A stretch of DNA of 64,000 bases from the NCBI GenBank assembly GCA_947450765.1, contig CANFXC010000005.1, positions 27,959 to 91,958 of the forward strand, written 5' to 3'. A model generated the notes under the pieces. That model was not told where the DNA came from. It saw only the letters and a program-made list of their open reading frames with translations, and ran no database searches. This stretch comes from Comamonadaceae bacterium (GTDB taxonomy: Bacteria; Pseudomonadota; Gammaproteobacteria; Burkholderiales; Burkholderiaceae_C). Positions 56,354 through 64,000 of this stretch are shown in pieces; positions within the stretch are counted from its first letter, which is position 1, and every line of letters starts with the position of its first letter. Both the position numbers and the translations under genes were made by a program.

Positions 56354-56785
56354 TCAGCGAACGATCTGCCGATAACTGGCGTAGTGGTCTTCGGTGTAAA
56401 AACAAGCGTCTGGAGCAGCTGGCTTGTCGCCGCCGCACACAATACGCCGTGCACCGCGGCTACGTTCTCCTGGCGTTTTGACGGTGTATTCACGGTAATA
56501 ACCGCGCTGGCGGGCCGGCAGTAAATGCTCCCGGTTGCCAAACACCGCGCCATCCTTGTCGTATTTGAAGGGGCCGCCCTGGTAAATCAGCGCCATCATG
56601 GTTTGGCCTTGAGCCGGCAGTTGATTCAGCGCGATTTGATCGTTAGGGCCGGCCGCCGGGCCTTTGGCGTGCACCGTGAAAGTGCTAAAAATGCCCGACA
56701 GCACCAACACCAGCAGCAGCGCGGCAGCGATGGCTTGGCACTGCGTACCCCAACTCCAATAACTCCAACGACGGCTGCGGAACAT
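56354..56785 (-). CDS. Barnase-type guanyl-specific ribonuclease with N-terminal membrane anchor
   Basis: 143 residues from ATG 56785 (MFRSRRWSYWSWGTQCQAIA); ATG 56872 would add 29. A hydrophobic segment (AALLLVLVLSGIFSTFTVHA) acts as signal or anchor. The microbial RNase domain has GGPFKYDKDGAVFGNREHLL (catalytic Glu), QRGYYREYTVKTPG, RGARRIVCGG (Arg) and FYTEDHYASYRQIV (catalytic His). All key residues are kept, so activity is expected. Two Cys (IVCGG, DACFY) may form a disulfide, fitting export. The barstar gene is 66 bases downstream. Confidence 0.9.
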   Translation of the reverse strand: MFRSRRWSYWSWGTQCQAIAAALLLVLVLSGIFSTFTVHAKGPAAGPNDQIALNQLPAQGQTMMALIYQGGPFKYDKDGAVFGNREHLLPARQRGYYREYTVKTPGERSRGARRIVCGGDKPAAPDACFYTEDHYASYRQIVR

Positions 56786-56965
56786 GAATGAAAAAACGCC
56801 TTTCGTGAACTCCAAGATGGACCGGTATTTCCGGGTTAACCCTGAAACTTCAAGCGCCGTAGTTTGACTCATGTGAACGGAAAATGCAATAGCCTGCCTA
56901 TAAACTAGGCAGCCAGCGCCGGGGCTTTTCAGTTGAAAGTGGGCGCTGGCCTGCGCGCGCAGCGG

Positions 56966-59275
56966 TTATCGCCCCGCGTTGGCGTCCGCAACGGTCAAGG
57001 CAGTCATGTTCACCAGACGCCTGACGGTGGTGCTGGCGGTCAGAATATGCACTGGTTTATCTGCTCCGAGCAGAACCGGGCCGACCGCAATATTGCCGCC
57101 CGCGGCTGTTTTGAGCAGGTTGTAAGCGATATTGGCGGCGTCGATGTTCGGCAGCACCAGCAAATTGGCTTCGCCGCTGAGCGTGCTGTTTGGCATGACA
57201 AGGCCACGCGCATCGGCATCCAATGCGACATCGCCGTGCATCTCACCGTCAACTTCGAGCCAAGGTGACTTTTCGCGCAGTAATTCGAGGGTTTGGCGCA
57301 TCTTGATGGCGCTCGGCAGATTCGATGAGCCAAAGTTCGAGTGCGACAACAAGGCCGCTTTGGGTTTGATGCCGAAGCGCATCATTTCTTCCGCAGCCAA
57401 GGTGGTAATTTCAGCGAGTTGCTCGGCCGTTGGGTCATAGTTGACGTGCGTGTCGAGCAAAAATACCTGGCGACCCGGCAAAATCAGGCCATTCATGCAG
57501 GCGTAAGTGTTCACGCCGGCACGTTTGCCAATCACTTGGTCAATGTATTCAAGATGCAGCGCCGTGGTTCCCCAAGTGCCGCAAATCAAACCGTCAACGT
57601 CGCCCTTGTGCAGCAGCATGGTGCCGATCAAGGTCAGGCGGCGGCGCATTTCTATTTTGGCCATTTGCACCGTGACGCCGCGGCGTTCCATCATGCGGTG
57701 GTAGGTTTGCCAGAAGTCGCGGTAGCGGTGATCTTGCTCGACATTGACAACGTCGTAATCGAGCTCTTCTTTCAGGCGCAGACCGAACTTCGCAATGCGC
57801 TGCGCAATCACTGCGGGTCGGCCAATCAGGGTCGGTCGGGCCAGGCCCTCGTCGACGACGATCTGGCAAGCCCGCAACACACGCTCTTCTTCGCCTTCGG
57901 CGTAAGCCACGCGCTTGCGGCTGCCCGCTTTGGCGGCGGCGTAAATCGGTTTCATCACCGTACCCGAGGCGTAAACAAAACTTTGCAGCTTCTCTCGGTA
58001 AGCGTCCATGTCTTCGATCGGGCGCAGCGCGACGCCACTGTCGGCGGCCGCTTGGGCAACCGCCGGGGCGATTTTGATCATCAGGCGTGGATCAAATGGC
58101 TTGGGAATCAGGTAGTCAGGGCCAAAAGCCAGCTGTTCGCCGACGTAAACAGCAGCGACCACTTCGCTCTGCTCCGCCTGAGCCAGTTCGGCAATGGCAT
58201 GCACTGCCGCAATTTCCATTTCGACCGTGATGGTCGACGCGCCAGCGTCCAACGCGCCCCGGAAAATGTACGGGAAGCACAGAACGTTGTTCACTTGATT
58301 CGGGTAATCCGAGCGACCTGTCGCCATGATGGCGTCATTGCGCACGGTTTTGACGTCTTCAGGCGTGATCTCTGGATTCGGGTTGGCCAAAGCAAAGATG
58401 ATCGGATTGGCTGCCATCTTCGCAACCATGTCCTTTTTCAGGACGCCGCCAGCCGACAGGCCGAGGAAGACGTCAGCGCCTTCGATGATCTCGCCCAGCG
58501 TGCGGGCTGGGGTTTTTTGCGCGAACAGGATCTTATCTTCGTCCATCAGCTCGGTACGGCCTTCATAAACCACGCCGGCCAGGTCGGTGACAAAAATGTT
58601 TTCGCGCGGAATACCCAGTTTCACCAAAAGTTTCAGGCAAGCCAGAGCCGCAGCGCCTGCGCCAGAGGTCACCAATTTGACTTGTTTCGGATCTTTGTTC
58701 GCTACTTTCAGTGCGTTCAAAATAGCGGCGCCAACGGTGATAGCTGTGCCGTGCTGGTCATCATGAAAAACCGGAATCTTCATGCGCTTGCGCAGTTCCC
58801 GCTCGATGTAGAAGCAGTCGGGTGCGCGGATGTCTTCCAGGTTGATGGCACCAAAAGTCGGCTCCAGCGAAGCAATGATGTCGACCAATTTGGCCGGGTC
58901 GAGTTCGTCGATCTCGATGTCAAAGACGTCCACGCCAGCGAACTTCTTGAACAAAACGGCTTTGCCTTCCATCACGGGCTTGGACGCCAGCGGACCAATG
59001 TTGCCCAGACCGAGTACCGCCGTGCCGTTGGTGATGACGGCGACCAAATTGCCGCGACTGGTGTATTTGTAGGCAGCGTTCGGGTCTTTGACGATTTCTT
59101 CGCAGGGGGCGGCAACGCCGGGCGTATAGGCCAAGGCCAGGTCGCGCTGGTTAATCAGCTGCTTGGTGGCTGTGATGGCCACTTTACCTGGGGTTGGAAA
59201 TTCGTGGTACTCGAGCGCAGCGCGACGCAGTTCGTCGCGTTTTTCTTGTTCGTGGTCAACCGGCGTGTGTGGCAT
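56966..59275 (-). CDS. maeB: NADP-dependent malic enzyme with phosphotransacetylase-like domain (MaeB type)
   Basis: 769 residues from ATG 59275, the MaeB length. Oxidatively decarboxylates malate to pyruvate. The N-terminal malic domain has [20 protein letters not shown] and [16 protein letters not shown] (catalytic Tyr). The acid/metal segment is [20 protein letters not shown] and the Rossmann site is [20 protein letters not shown]. Residues about 430-769 are a PTA-like regulatory domain ([40 protein letters not shown]), usually without transacetylase activity. Monocistronic. Confidence 0.95.
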   Translation of the reverse strand: MPHTPVDHEQEKRDELRRAALEYHEFPTPGKVAITATKQLINQRDLALAYTPGVAAPCEEIVKDPNAAYKYTSRGNLVAVITNGTAVLGLGNIGPLASKPVMEGKAVLFKKFAGVDVFDIEIDELDPAKLVDIIASLEPTFGAINLEDIRAPDCFYIERELRKRMKIPVFHDDQHGTAITVGAAILNALKVANKDPKQVKLVTSGAGAAALACLKLLVKLGIPRENIFVTDLAGVVYEGRTELMDEDKILFAQKTPARTLGEIIEGADVFLGLSAGGVLKKDMVAKMAANPIIFALANPNPEITPEDVKTVRNDAIMATGRSDYPNQVNNVLCFPYIFRGALDAGASTITVEMEIAAVHAIAELAQAEQSEVVAAVYVGEQLAFGPDYLIPKPFDPRLMIKIAPAVAQAAADSGVALRPIEDMDAYREKLQSFVYASGTVMKPIYAAAKAGSRKRVAYAEGEEERVLRACQIVVDEGLARPTLIGRPAVIAQRIAKFGLRLKEELDYDVVNVEQDHRYRDFWQTYHRMMERRGVTVQMAKIEMRRRLTLIGTMLLHKGDVDGLICGTWGTTALHLEYIDQVIGKRAGVNTYACMNGLILPGRQVFLLDTHVNYDPTAEQLAEITTLAAEEMMRFGIKPKAALLSHSNFGSSNLPSAIKMRQTLELLREKSPWLEVDGEMHGDVALDADARGLVMPNSTLSGEANLLVLPNIDAANIAYNLLKTAAGGNIAVGPVLLGADKPVHILTASTTVRRLVNMTALTVADANAGR

Positions 59276-59614
59276 GTGAGACGTCTCCTGCGGGGACGGC
59301 CCCATGGCCGTCATTTGCTTGTAAGGAATGCGATTGTAGGCTTGCTGTCGGAGAGGCCTTTCGGTGGCCCCGTACAAAAGGGTTCGGTTACTTTTGACTT
59401 TTTTGACGGGACTCTTTTCCGCGGGTGAGCAACTGCGCTTGAGCCTTGTCAGCCGTCCGCTAGCCACGATCCGCAGCGACAACGCATGGCAGTGCCGGTC
59501 ATAGCTGATATGTCCCGCCTCGCCTAGGCCGAATGCTTGGATGCTTTTAAAGTCAGTAGACCGTCGGATAACTCGATCAGCGGCTCCACCCAACTGGCAT
59601 CTAGGAACAGGCAC
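59276..59614. other. Divergent intergenic region between maeB and the Bug receptor gene
   Basis: About 340 bases that must hold the promoters of two divergent genes. I could not assign convincing -35/-10 pairs, repeats or RNA structure. The maeB ribosome site region (GCAGGAGACG) is at 59280-59292 on the minus strand. No small gene is convincing here. Confidence 0.5.
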
Positions 59615-60586
59615 GTGACAAACATCAAACATGCAATCGCTGTAATACTGCTGGGTGGGCTCGGTTGGGCGGCCGCCTCAGCGGCTGCATTTCCAGGCAA
59701 GCCGGTCCGCATGATCGTGCCTTTCCCTGCCGGGGGAGCTGCCGACGCGATGGCGCGTGGCATGGCGCTGCGTTTAGGGGTCGAGTTGGGTCAGCCGATC
59801 ATCATCGACAACCGCGGTGGTGCCGGTGGAGCGCCGGCCGCAGAAGCGGTGGCGCGGGCTGCGCCAGATGGTTACACGGTCCTGTTCGGCACCATGGGAA
59901 CGCAGGCGATCAACCCAGCGCTCTACCCCAAATTACGCTACGACGTGTTGAAGGATTTCGCGCCCATCAGCCTGACCCATATCACCCCACGCGTGCTGGT
60001 GGTCAGGTCCTCCTTGCCAGTGAAAAGCATTCCCGAACTGTTAGCGCTGGCTAAAAAGCAACCGGGTGTGTTGACGTATGGCTCTGCAGGCAGCGGAAGT
60101 TCCAGTCATCTGTCTGGCGCACTGTTTGAGTCGCTGGCGGGGGTCGACATGATGCATGTGCCGTATCGCGGTAGCGCGCCGGTCTTGATGGATATGCTGG
60201 CGGGGCGCATCGATATGACGTTCGACTCTTACACGGTCTACGAGGAGCACATCAAAAGCGGCAAGGTGCGCGTGTTGGGCGTCACCTCTAAAGCGCGCAT
60301 GGGTATCTTGCCCCAGACGCCGACCATTTCTGAGGCCGGTCTGGTGGGCTACGACGTTTCCAACTGGCTGGGTCTGTTGGCGCCCGCCGGCACACCCAAA
60401 GACGTGCTGGCCACATTACACGCTGCACTCGGCCGCGCCATGGCGACGCCGGCGCTCAAACAGCAGCTCATAGCGCTGGGCATTGAGCCGACTTTTGGCA
60501 GTCCGGAGGAGTTCTCATCCTTGATTCGGGCCGAGTTGCCCAAGTGGGCGGCGCTCGTGAAGAGATCTGGCGCCACCGCTGATTGA
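59615..60586 (+). CDS. Bug-family tripartite tricarboxylate transporter substrate-binding protein
   Basis: 323 residues from GTG 59615 with AGGA 8 bases upstream; the open frame upstream has no ribosome site. Signal peptide TNIKHAIAVILLGGLGWAAA (cleavage near ASA-AAF). The mature start FPGKPVRMIVPFPAGGAADA is the Bug/TctC signature; IIIDNRGGAGGAPAAEAVAR, GTMGTQAINPALYPKLRYD and HVPYRGSAPVLMDMLAGRID also fit. Periplasmic receptor for carboxylates or aromatic acids. The TctA/TctB membrane parts are not next to it, which is usual for the many orphan Bug proteins of Burkholderiales. It heads a catabolic cluster. Confidence 0.92.
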   Translation: MTNIKHAIAVILLGGLGWAAASAAAFPGKPVRMIVPFPAGGAADAMARGMALRLGVELGQPIIIDNRGGAGGAPAAEAVARAAPDGYTVLFGTMGTQAINPALYPKLRYDVLKDFAPISLTHITPRVLVVRSSLPVKSIPELLALAKKQPGVLTYGSAGSGSSSHLSGALFESLAGVDMMHVPYRGSAPVLMDMLAGRIDMTFDSYTVYEEHIKSGKVRVLGVTSKARMGILPQTPTISEAGLVGYDVSNWLGLLAPAGTPKDVLATLHAALGRAMATPALKQQLIALGIEPTFGSPEEFSSLIRAELPKWAALVKRSGATAD

Positions 60587-60590
60587 TGCC

Positions 60591-61373
60591 GTGACAAGGG
60601 AGTTGCTGCCCCGGGACGATGCACTGATCGACGTTTTGATCGATGACAAGGGGCGCAGTCGAGAAACGATTGTTTTACTGCCTTCGTCGCAGCGCGATTC
60701 ACTGGATTTCACGGACGTCGCGCAAGGCTTGGCCGATCAGGGATTTCGCGTGTTACGTCCTCAGCCACGCGGCATGGGCCGCAGCAGCGCACCGCCGGCC
60801 GGCTTGACGCTTCACACCCTGGCGGCAGATGTGGCCCATGTCATTGACCGGTTGGGCGGTGGCCGGGCGATCGTTGCCGGCCATGCTTTTGGGCATTACG
60901 TGGCGCGCGTCACCGACCTCCATCACCCTGAAAGTGTGCGCGGCGTGGTGTTGCTCGCGGCTGCAGCGCGGGAGTTCCCTGCGGAACTCAGCGCCGCGTT
61001 GGACATCGCCGCCGACAACACGCGCCCGAAGGCTGAACGGCTGATGCACCTCAGGCACGCCTTTTTTGCGCCCGGTAACGATGCCTCGGCCTGGCTTGAG
61101 GGCTGGCATCCGCAGTGGCGAGCGCTCTATCGTCTAGCGACTGCGAGCCCGCCTAAAGAGCATTGGTGGTCTAGGACCCACGCACCGATTCTGGAGCTGC
61201 AGGGCAGACAAGACCCTTGGCGGCCCCCTGCCAGCCGGGCAGAACTACAAGACAAACTGGGCGACACAGTCAGCCTGTGCGTGATCGACGATGCCAGTCA
61301 CGCCTTGATCCCCGAGCAACCTGCTGCGGTCACTGCGGCCATTGTTGACTGGGCGCGTGGACTGAGTTTTTGA
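60591..61373 (+). CDS. Alpha/beta-hydrolase-fold protein lacking the nucleophile Ser
   Basis: 260 residues from GTG 60591, four bases after the Bug gene. The fold is clear: ETIVLLPSSQRDSLDFTDVA, RVLRPQPRGMGRSS, the nucleophile elbow, QGRQDPWRPP (acid) and DDASHALIPEQPAAV (His). The elbow, however, reads AGHAFGHYVAR (about residue 100), so Ala stands where Ser, Cys or Asp would be expected. The acid and His remain. It may be a non-hydrolytic or lyase-like member, or an enzyme using another residue. Neighbours (CoA ligation/hydration genes) suggest an organic-acid pathway. Confidence 0.85.
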   Translation: MTRELLPRDDALIDVLIDDKGRSRETIVLLPSSQRDSLDFTDVAQGLADQGFRVLRPQPRGMGRSSAPPAGLTLHTLAADVAHVIDRLGGGRAIVAGHAFGHYVARVTDLHHPESVRGVVLLAAAAREFPAELSAALDIAADNTRPKAERLMHLRHAFFAPGNDASAWLEGWHPQWRALYRLATASPPKEHWWSRTHAPILELQGRQDPWRPPASRAELQDKLGDTVSLCVIDDASHALIPEQPAAVTAAIVDWARGLSF

Positions 61374-61427
61374 GGCCGAGAAGCCAATCCCTTTCACATC
61401 AAAACAACCATCCCCTTTGGAGAATTT

Positions 61428-62204
61428 ATGCAGAACTTCCAGCAACTCAAGGTTGAGATTGCCGATCACATCGCCACACTGACCCTCAACAGCCCGCCGG
61501 TGAACGCGCTGACGCGGGTCTTGAACGATGAGCTGACGCGTGCGCTTGATTGCATTTCAGAGATGGATGAAGTCCGCGTCGTCGTCTTGACCGGCGCAGG
61601 CAAAGTCTTTTGCGCTGGAGCAGACCTCAAAGGGCGCGTTGACAACATCAAAGGGCCGGGCGACCTGCCGGCGCATTCACGCCGAACCCGCGAATGTTTT
61701 CATGCCATTCGTGAATGTGCCAAGCCTGTGATCGCAGCGATCAACGGCGCAGCGCTGGGTTCGGGCTTGGCCATGGCCGCCTCTGCCGACATCCTCGTGG
61801 TGTCAGACAAAGCCTCGCTGGGCTTGCCGGAAGTGGATGTCGGATTGCTCGGTGGTTGCAGCCATGCGATGCGCCTCTTTGGTCACTCCCGACTGCGTCG
61901 CATGGCGCTGACGGGTTACCGGGTGCCGGGCGCCGAACTCTATCGCCTAGGCATTGCCGAGTTCTGCACCACACCCGAAGAATTGATGCCCACCGCGATG
62001 GAGTTGGCCCGGACGATCGCGTCCAAGAGCCCGGTGTCGACCCGCATGGGCAAGCACACCATGAACGTGATCGAGGACATGAGCCTGCGTGACGGCTATC
62101 GCTATGAGCAGGACATGACGGCCACCATTGGCAAGACTGAAGATGCCCGCGAGGCGCAACTCGCCTTCAAAGAAAAACGCCTGCCGGTGTTTGTCGGCCG
62201 TTAA
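61428..62204 (+). CDS. Enoyl-CoA hydratase/isomerase family protein
   Basis: 258 residues, crotonase fold with ribosome site TGGAGAA. VVVLTGAGKVFCAGADLKGR holds the oxyanion-hole segment (about residues 45-65), and AAINGAALGSGLAMAASADI the second oxyanion Gly region (about 102-122). At the positions of the two catalytic Glu of crotonase, the sequence reads LPEVDVGLLGGCSHAMRLFG, with Glu at the first. The substrate is unknown; hydration or isomerisation of an enoyl-CoA is expected. The downstream genes encode an Fe-S hydro-lyase and a CoA transferase, so it probably acts on a dicarboxylic acyl-CoA. Confidence 0.9.
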   Translation: MQNFQQLKVEIADHIATLTLNSPPVNALTRVLNDELTRALDCISEMDEVRVVVLTGAGKVFCAGADLKGRVDNIKGPGDLPAHSRRTRECFHAIRECAKPVIAAINGAALGSGLAMAASADILVVSDKASLGLPEVDVGLLGGCSHAMRLFGHSRLRRMALTGYRVPGAELYRLGIAEFCTTPEELMPTAMELARTIASKSPVSTRMGKHTMNVIEDMSLRDGYRYEQDMTATIGKTEDAREAQLAFKEKRLPVFVGR

Positions 62205-62225
62205 AAAGCTGGGGGCGACCTTCTC

Positions 62226-63095
62226 ATGGCCATCACTGCAGACCTCATCAAGACTGTCACGGCGCAGCTCTACAACCGCTCACTGCGGCGTATTCCTGAC
62301 GACACCAAGGCGGCGTTGGCGCTGGCTGGCAGCGTTGAGCGCAACGAGACGGCTCGCCACACGTTGCGCATCATGATCGCCAGCGCTGAAGCGGCCGAGC
62401 GCAGCGATCATTTCGTGTGTTCGGATGCCGGGGTGCCGGTCTACTTTGTGCGCGTTGGCACGCAGGCTAGGTTCAGTGGCAATGTGCGCCAAGCCATCAC
62501 CGACGGCTTTGCAGAACTGGTTGCCAGTATCCAGCCGCCACTGTTGCCGCATGTCACCAACCCGCTGACGCTGGAGCGCGGTCACCACGGCAAAGACATG
62601 CCGATCGTGACCTTTGACATGGTGGACGATCAGGATTTTGTCGACATCACTTGCTCCCCCAAAGCGCTGGGTTCGGGACGCTGGGCGGCGCTTGAGATAT
62701 TCAGTTTCCCCGACCTGCACACGATCGAGGAATTCGTCATGAACACCGTGCTCAAAGCCGGTTCCCAGCCTTGCCCGCCCGTGGTGATTGGTGTTGGCAT
62801 TGGCGGCACCTTCGACTACGCCGCCAAGATGTCCAAAGAGGCGACGCTGCGGCCCATCGGTGAGATCAACCCCGAACCTATCTTGGCCGACATGGAGCGC
62901 CGCTTGGCCCGGGCTATCAACAAGACCGGTTTTGGACCGATGGGCACTGGCGGTGACAGCACCGCGATGGCTGTGCATATTAACTACGCAGCCGGTCACG
63001 GCTTCACGCCGGTGGCGGTGTCTTTCAACTGCTGGATCAACCGGCGCACCCGGGCGCGCATCTACAACGATGGTCGCGTCGAGATCGTGGAGTAG
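62226..63095 (+). CDS. Class I fumarase/tartrate dehydratase family alpha subunit, divergent
   Basis: 289 residues. Fe-S hydro-lyase catalytic subunit (TtdA/FumA N-part family). Cys65 (in FVCSDAGVPVYF), Cys183 (QPCPPVVIGVGIGGTFDYAA) and Cys269 (SFNCWINRR) are spaced like the three cluster ligands. The first motif reads CSDAG in place of the usual CQDTG, and SPKALGSGRWAALEI replaces the usual KGGGSEN segment, so the substrate is probably not fumarate. It starts 21 bases after the hydratase gene, and the beta subunit gene follows after 2 bases. Confidence 0.87.
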   Translation: MAITADLIKTVTAQLYNRSLRRIPDDTKAALALAGSVERNETARHTLRIMIASAEAAERSDHFVCSDAGVPVYFVRVGTQARFSGNVRQAITDGFAELVASIQPPLLPHVTNPLTLERGHHGKDMPIVTFDMVDDQDFVDITCSPKALGSGRWAALEIFSFPDLHTIEEFVMNTVLKAGSQPCPPVVIGVGIGGTFDYAAKMSKEATLRPIGEINPEPILADMERRLARAINKTGFGPMGTGGDSTAMAVHINYAAGHGFTPVAVSFNCWINRRTRARIYNDGRVEIVE

Positions 63096-63097
63096 TC

Positions 63098-63718
63098 GTG
63101 TCAACTCAAACCCACCGCATGCAGTTCCCGCTCAGTGCAGAAGACGCCCGTACTTTGCGCGCCGGGGACCAAGTCGTCATCGACGGTGAAATCATCGTCA
63201 CCGCCGGCCTGCCGACGCATCAGCGTTTGATGCGCTGTCTTGATGGCGCTGAGCCGCTGCCCATGGCGATGCAGGGGCAGACGCTGTTTCACATTGGCAG
63301 CTACAGCCAAGAAAATGCAGAGCGCTTTGAGGTTCTCTACATCAACCCGACCACCAGCACGCGCTTTAACCCTTACATGCCGCGACTGATCGAGGGTCTG
63401 GCCTTGCACGCGGTTGGCGGCAAGGGTGGCCTTGACGCCGCCTCCGCCGCAGCCATGCAGCGCGCGGGTTGCGTTTATTTGTCGTTCTTGGGTGGCGGTT
63501 GCACGCTGTTGTCGCAAGCCGTGCGAGAAGTGCTGGGCGTTGGCTGGCGCGAGATGCTGACGCACTACCGCGTGGTGCGTCTGCGGGTCGAAGGGCTGGG
63601 TCCGGTGACGGTGGCGATGGATGCACATGGCCACAGTCTGTATGCCGATGCTGCACAGCAGGCCCAGCGCAGTTTGCCGGCGCTGATGGCGGAGCTTGAC
63701 GCCGATCGCCTGCGCTGA
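63098..63718 (+). CDS. Class I fumarase/tartrate dehydratase family beta subunit
   Basis: 206 residues. Starts GTG 63098, two bases after the alpha stop. The swivel-domain family marks are DARTLRAGDQVVIDGEIIVT (near residue 15), HIGSYSQENAERFEVLYINP, TSTRFNPYMPRLIEGLALHA and GKGGLDAASAAAMQRAGCVY, the last with the conserved K-G-G-hydrophobic turn. It completes the active site of the alpha subunit. Product of the pair: reversible hydration/dehydration of a hydroxy-dicarboxylate, such as tartrate, malate, citramalate or a relative. Confidence 0.9.
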   Translation: MSTQTHRMQFPLSAEDARTLRAGDQVVIDGEIIVTAGLPTHQRLMRCLDGAEPLPMAMQGQTLFHIGSYSQENAERFEVLYINPTTSTRFNPYMPRLIEGLALHAVGGKGGLDAASAAAMQRAGCVYLSFLGGGCTLLSQAVREVLGVGWREMLTHYRVVRLRVEGLGPVTVAMDAHGHSLYADAAQQAQRSLPALMAELDADRLR

Positions 63719-63805
63719 AATGGGGCTGTCATGCGCCCCGGCGCATGACAGCATTGCCAGCCAAGGCTCTAGCTGGGGAGACCCTGAAGCGATAAATTTC
63801 CCTGT

Positions 63806-64000
63806 ATGAAAAGCAGCGAAGAAAAATCAATGAACCCACGCACGGGGCCGCTGTCGCATGTGCGTGTGTTGGACCTCAGCCGAATTTTGGCCGCGCCGTG
63901 GGCTGGCCAGATTCTGGCTGACCTGGGCGCCGAAGTCATCAAGGTCGAAAAACCCGGGGCCGGCGATGACACCCGCTCTTGGGGGCCGCCGTTCCTGAAG
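63806..64000 (+). CDS. CaiB/BaiF family CoA transferase, N-terminal part
   Basis: The first 65 codons are in the window; the gene runs off the end. From ATG 63806 (or ATG 63830) it reads [40 protein letters not shown] and [12 protein letters not shown], the classic start of family III CoA transferases. The catalytic Asp (about residue 169) is outside the window. These enzymes move CoA between acids such as succinate, mesaconate, itaconate or carnitine. Its place after the hydro-lyase pair supports a dicarboxylate degradation cluster. Confidence 0.92.
   Translation, partial: MKSSEEKSMNPRTGPLSHVRVLDLSRILAAPWAGQILADLGAEVIKVEKPGAGDDTRSWGPPFLK

Noticed and set aside
57341..59428. 695-codon plus-strand open frame opposite maeB
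   Set aside because: Pure antisense of the malic enzyme gene; composition is that of a shadow frame in GC-rich DNA.

Overview
This is a chromosomal replication-origin region of a betaproteobacterium. The gene content and order (rpmH-rnpA-yidD-yidC-mnmE on one side of the origin, dnaA-dnaN-gyrB on the other, then mnmG-rsmG-lysE-parA-parB, phaA-type thiolase, metXW, lptD-surA-rsmA, Bug-type solute receptor) and the protein wording fit Burkholderiales, family Comamonadaceae (Rhodoferax/Polaromonas-like). The genus is an inference. No rRNA, tRNA, CRISPR array, prophage or intact insertion sequence was seen.

Layout. 1-2.5 kb: end of an efflux adaptor gene, a PduO-type cobalamin adenosyltransferase and an FAD-linked 2-hydroxyacid oxidase. 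2.5-9.7 kb: the partition block parB/hydrolase/parA/lysE/rsmG/mnmG with two parS sites lying inside rsmG and mnmG, then a PIN-domain toxin-antitoxin pair. 9.8-18.5 kb: thiolase, Old Yellow Enzyme, a divergent copper-resistance locus (copA / copZ-cueR) with two facing CueR-type promoters, a Spy-like periplasmic protein, NnrU and a phosphodiesterase-fold protein. 18.6-20.7 kb: minCDE. 20.7-27 kb: yjdM, gyrB, dnaN, dnaA and the origin, with DnaA boxes on both sides of dnaA and a DnaA-trio-like TAG repeat between dnaA and dnaN. 26.9-31.1 kb: rpmH, rnpA, yidD, yidC, mnmE, tightly packed. 31-36 kb: a minus-strand group (DapA-like and RraA-like aldolases, apt, histidine phosphatase, CPA2 antiporter). 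36-38.5 kb: kdsD-kdsC-lptC for lipopolysaccharide. 38.6-43.6 kb: a Gly-rich RRM protein, an ammonium transporter, a manganese (yybP-ykoY) riboswitch before a GDT1-family exporter, and a SAM-II riboswitch plus terminator before metX-metW. 43.6-50.7 kb: SulP transporter, DUF1439 lipoprotein, M20 peptidase, MFS transporter, rsmE, amgK-like kinase. 50.8-55.6 kb: lptD-surA-rsmA. 55.9-56.8 kb: a barstar/barnase pair. 57-59.3 kb: malic enzyme. 59.6-64 kb: a same-strand catabolic cluster (Bug receptor, alpha/beta-hydrolase-fold protein, enoyl-CoA hydratase, two-subunit Fe-S hydro-lyase, CoA transferase running off the window).

How it fits together. Genes left of the origin lie mostly on the minus strand and genes right of it mostly on the plus strand, so most transcription runs with replication. 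ParA, ParB and the parS sites handle origin segregation, and MinCDE places the septum.

The most unusual element is a short dispersed repeat. It has been taken up in frame inside metX and the amgK-like gene, stands between surA and rsmA where pdxA often lies, and may have left a fragment inside rsmA. The coding copies are read in the same frame, giving related peptide inserts, which resembles the logic of Rickettsia palindromic elements.
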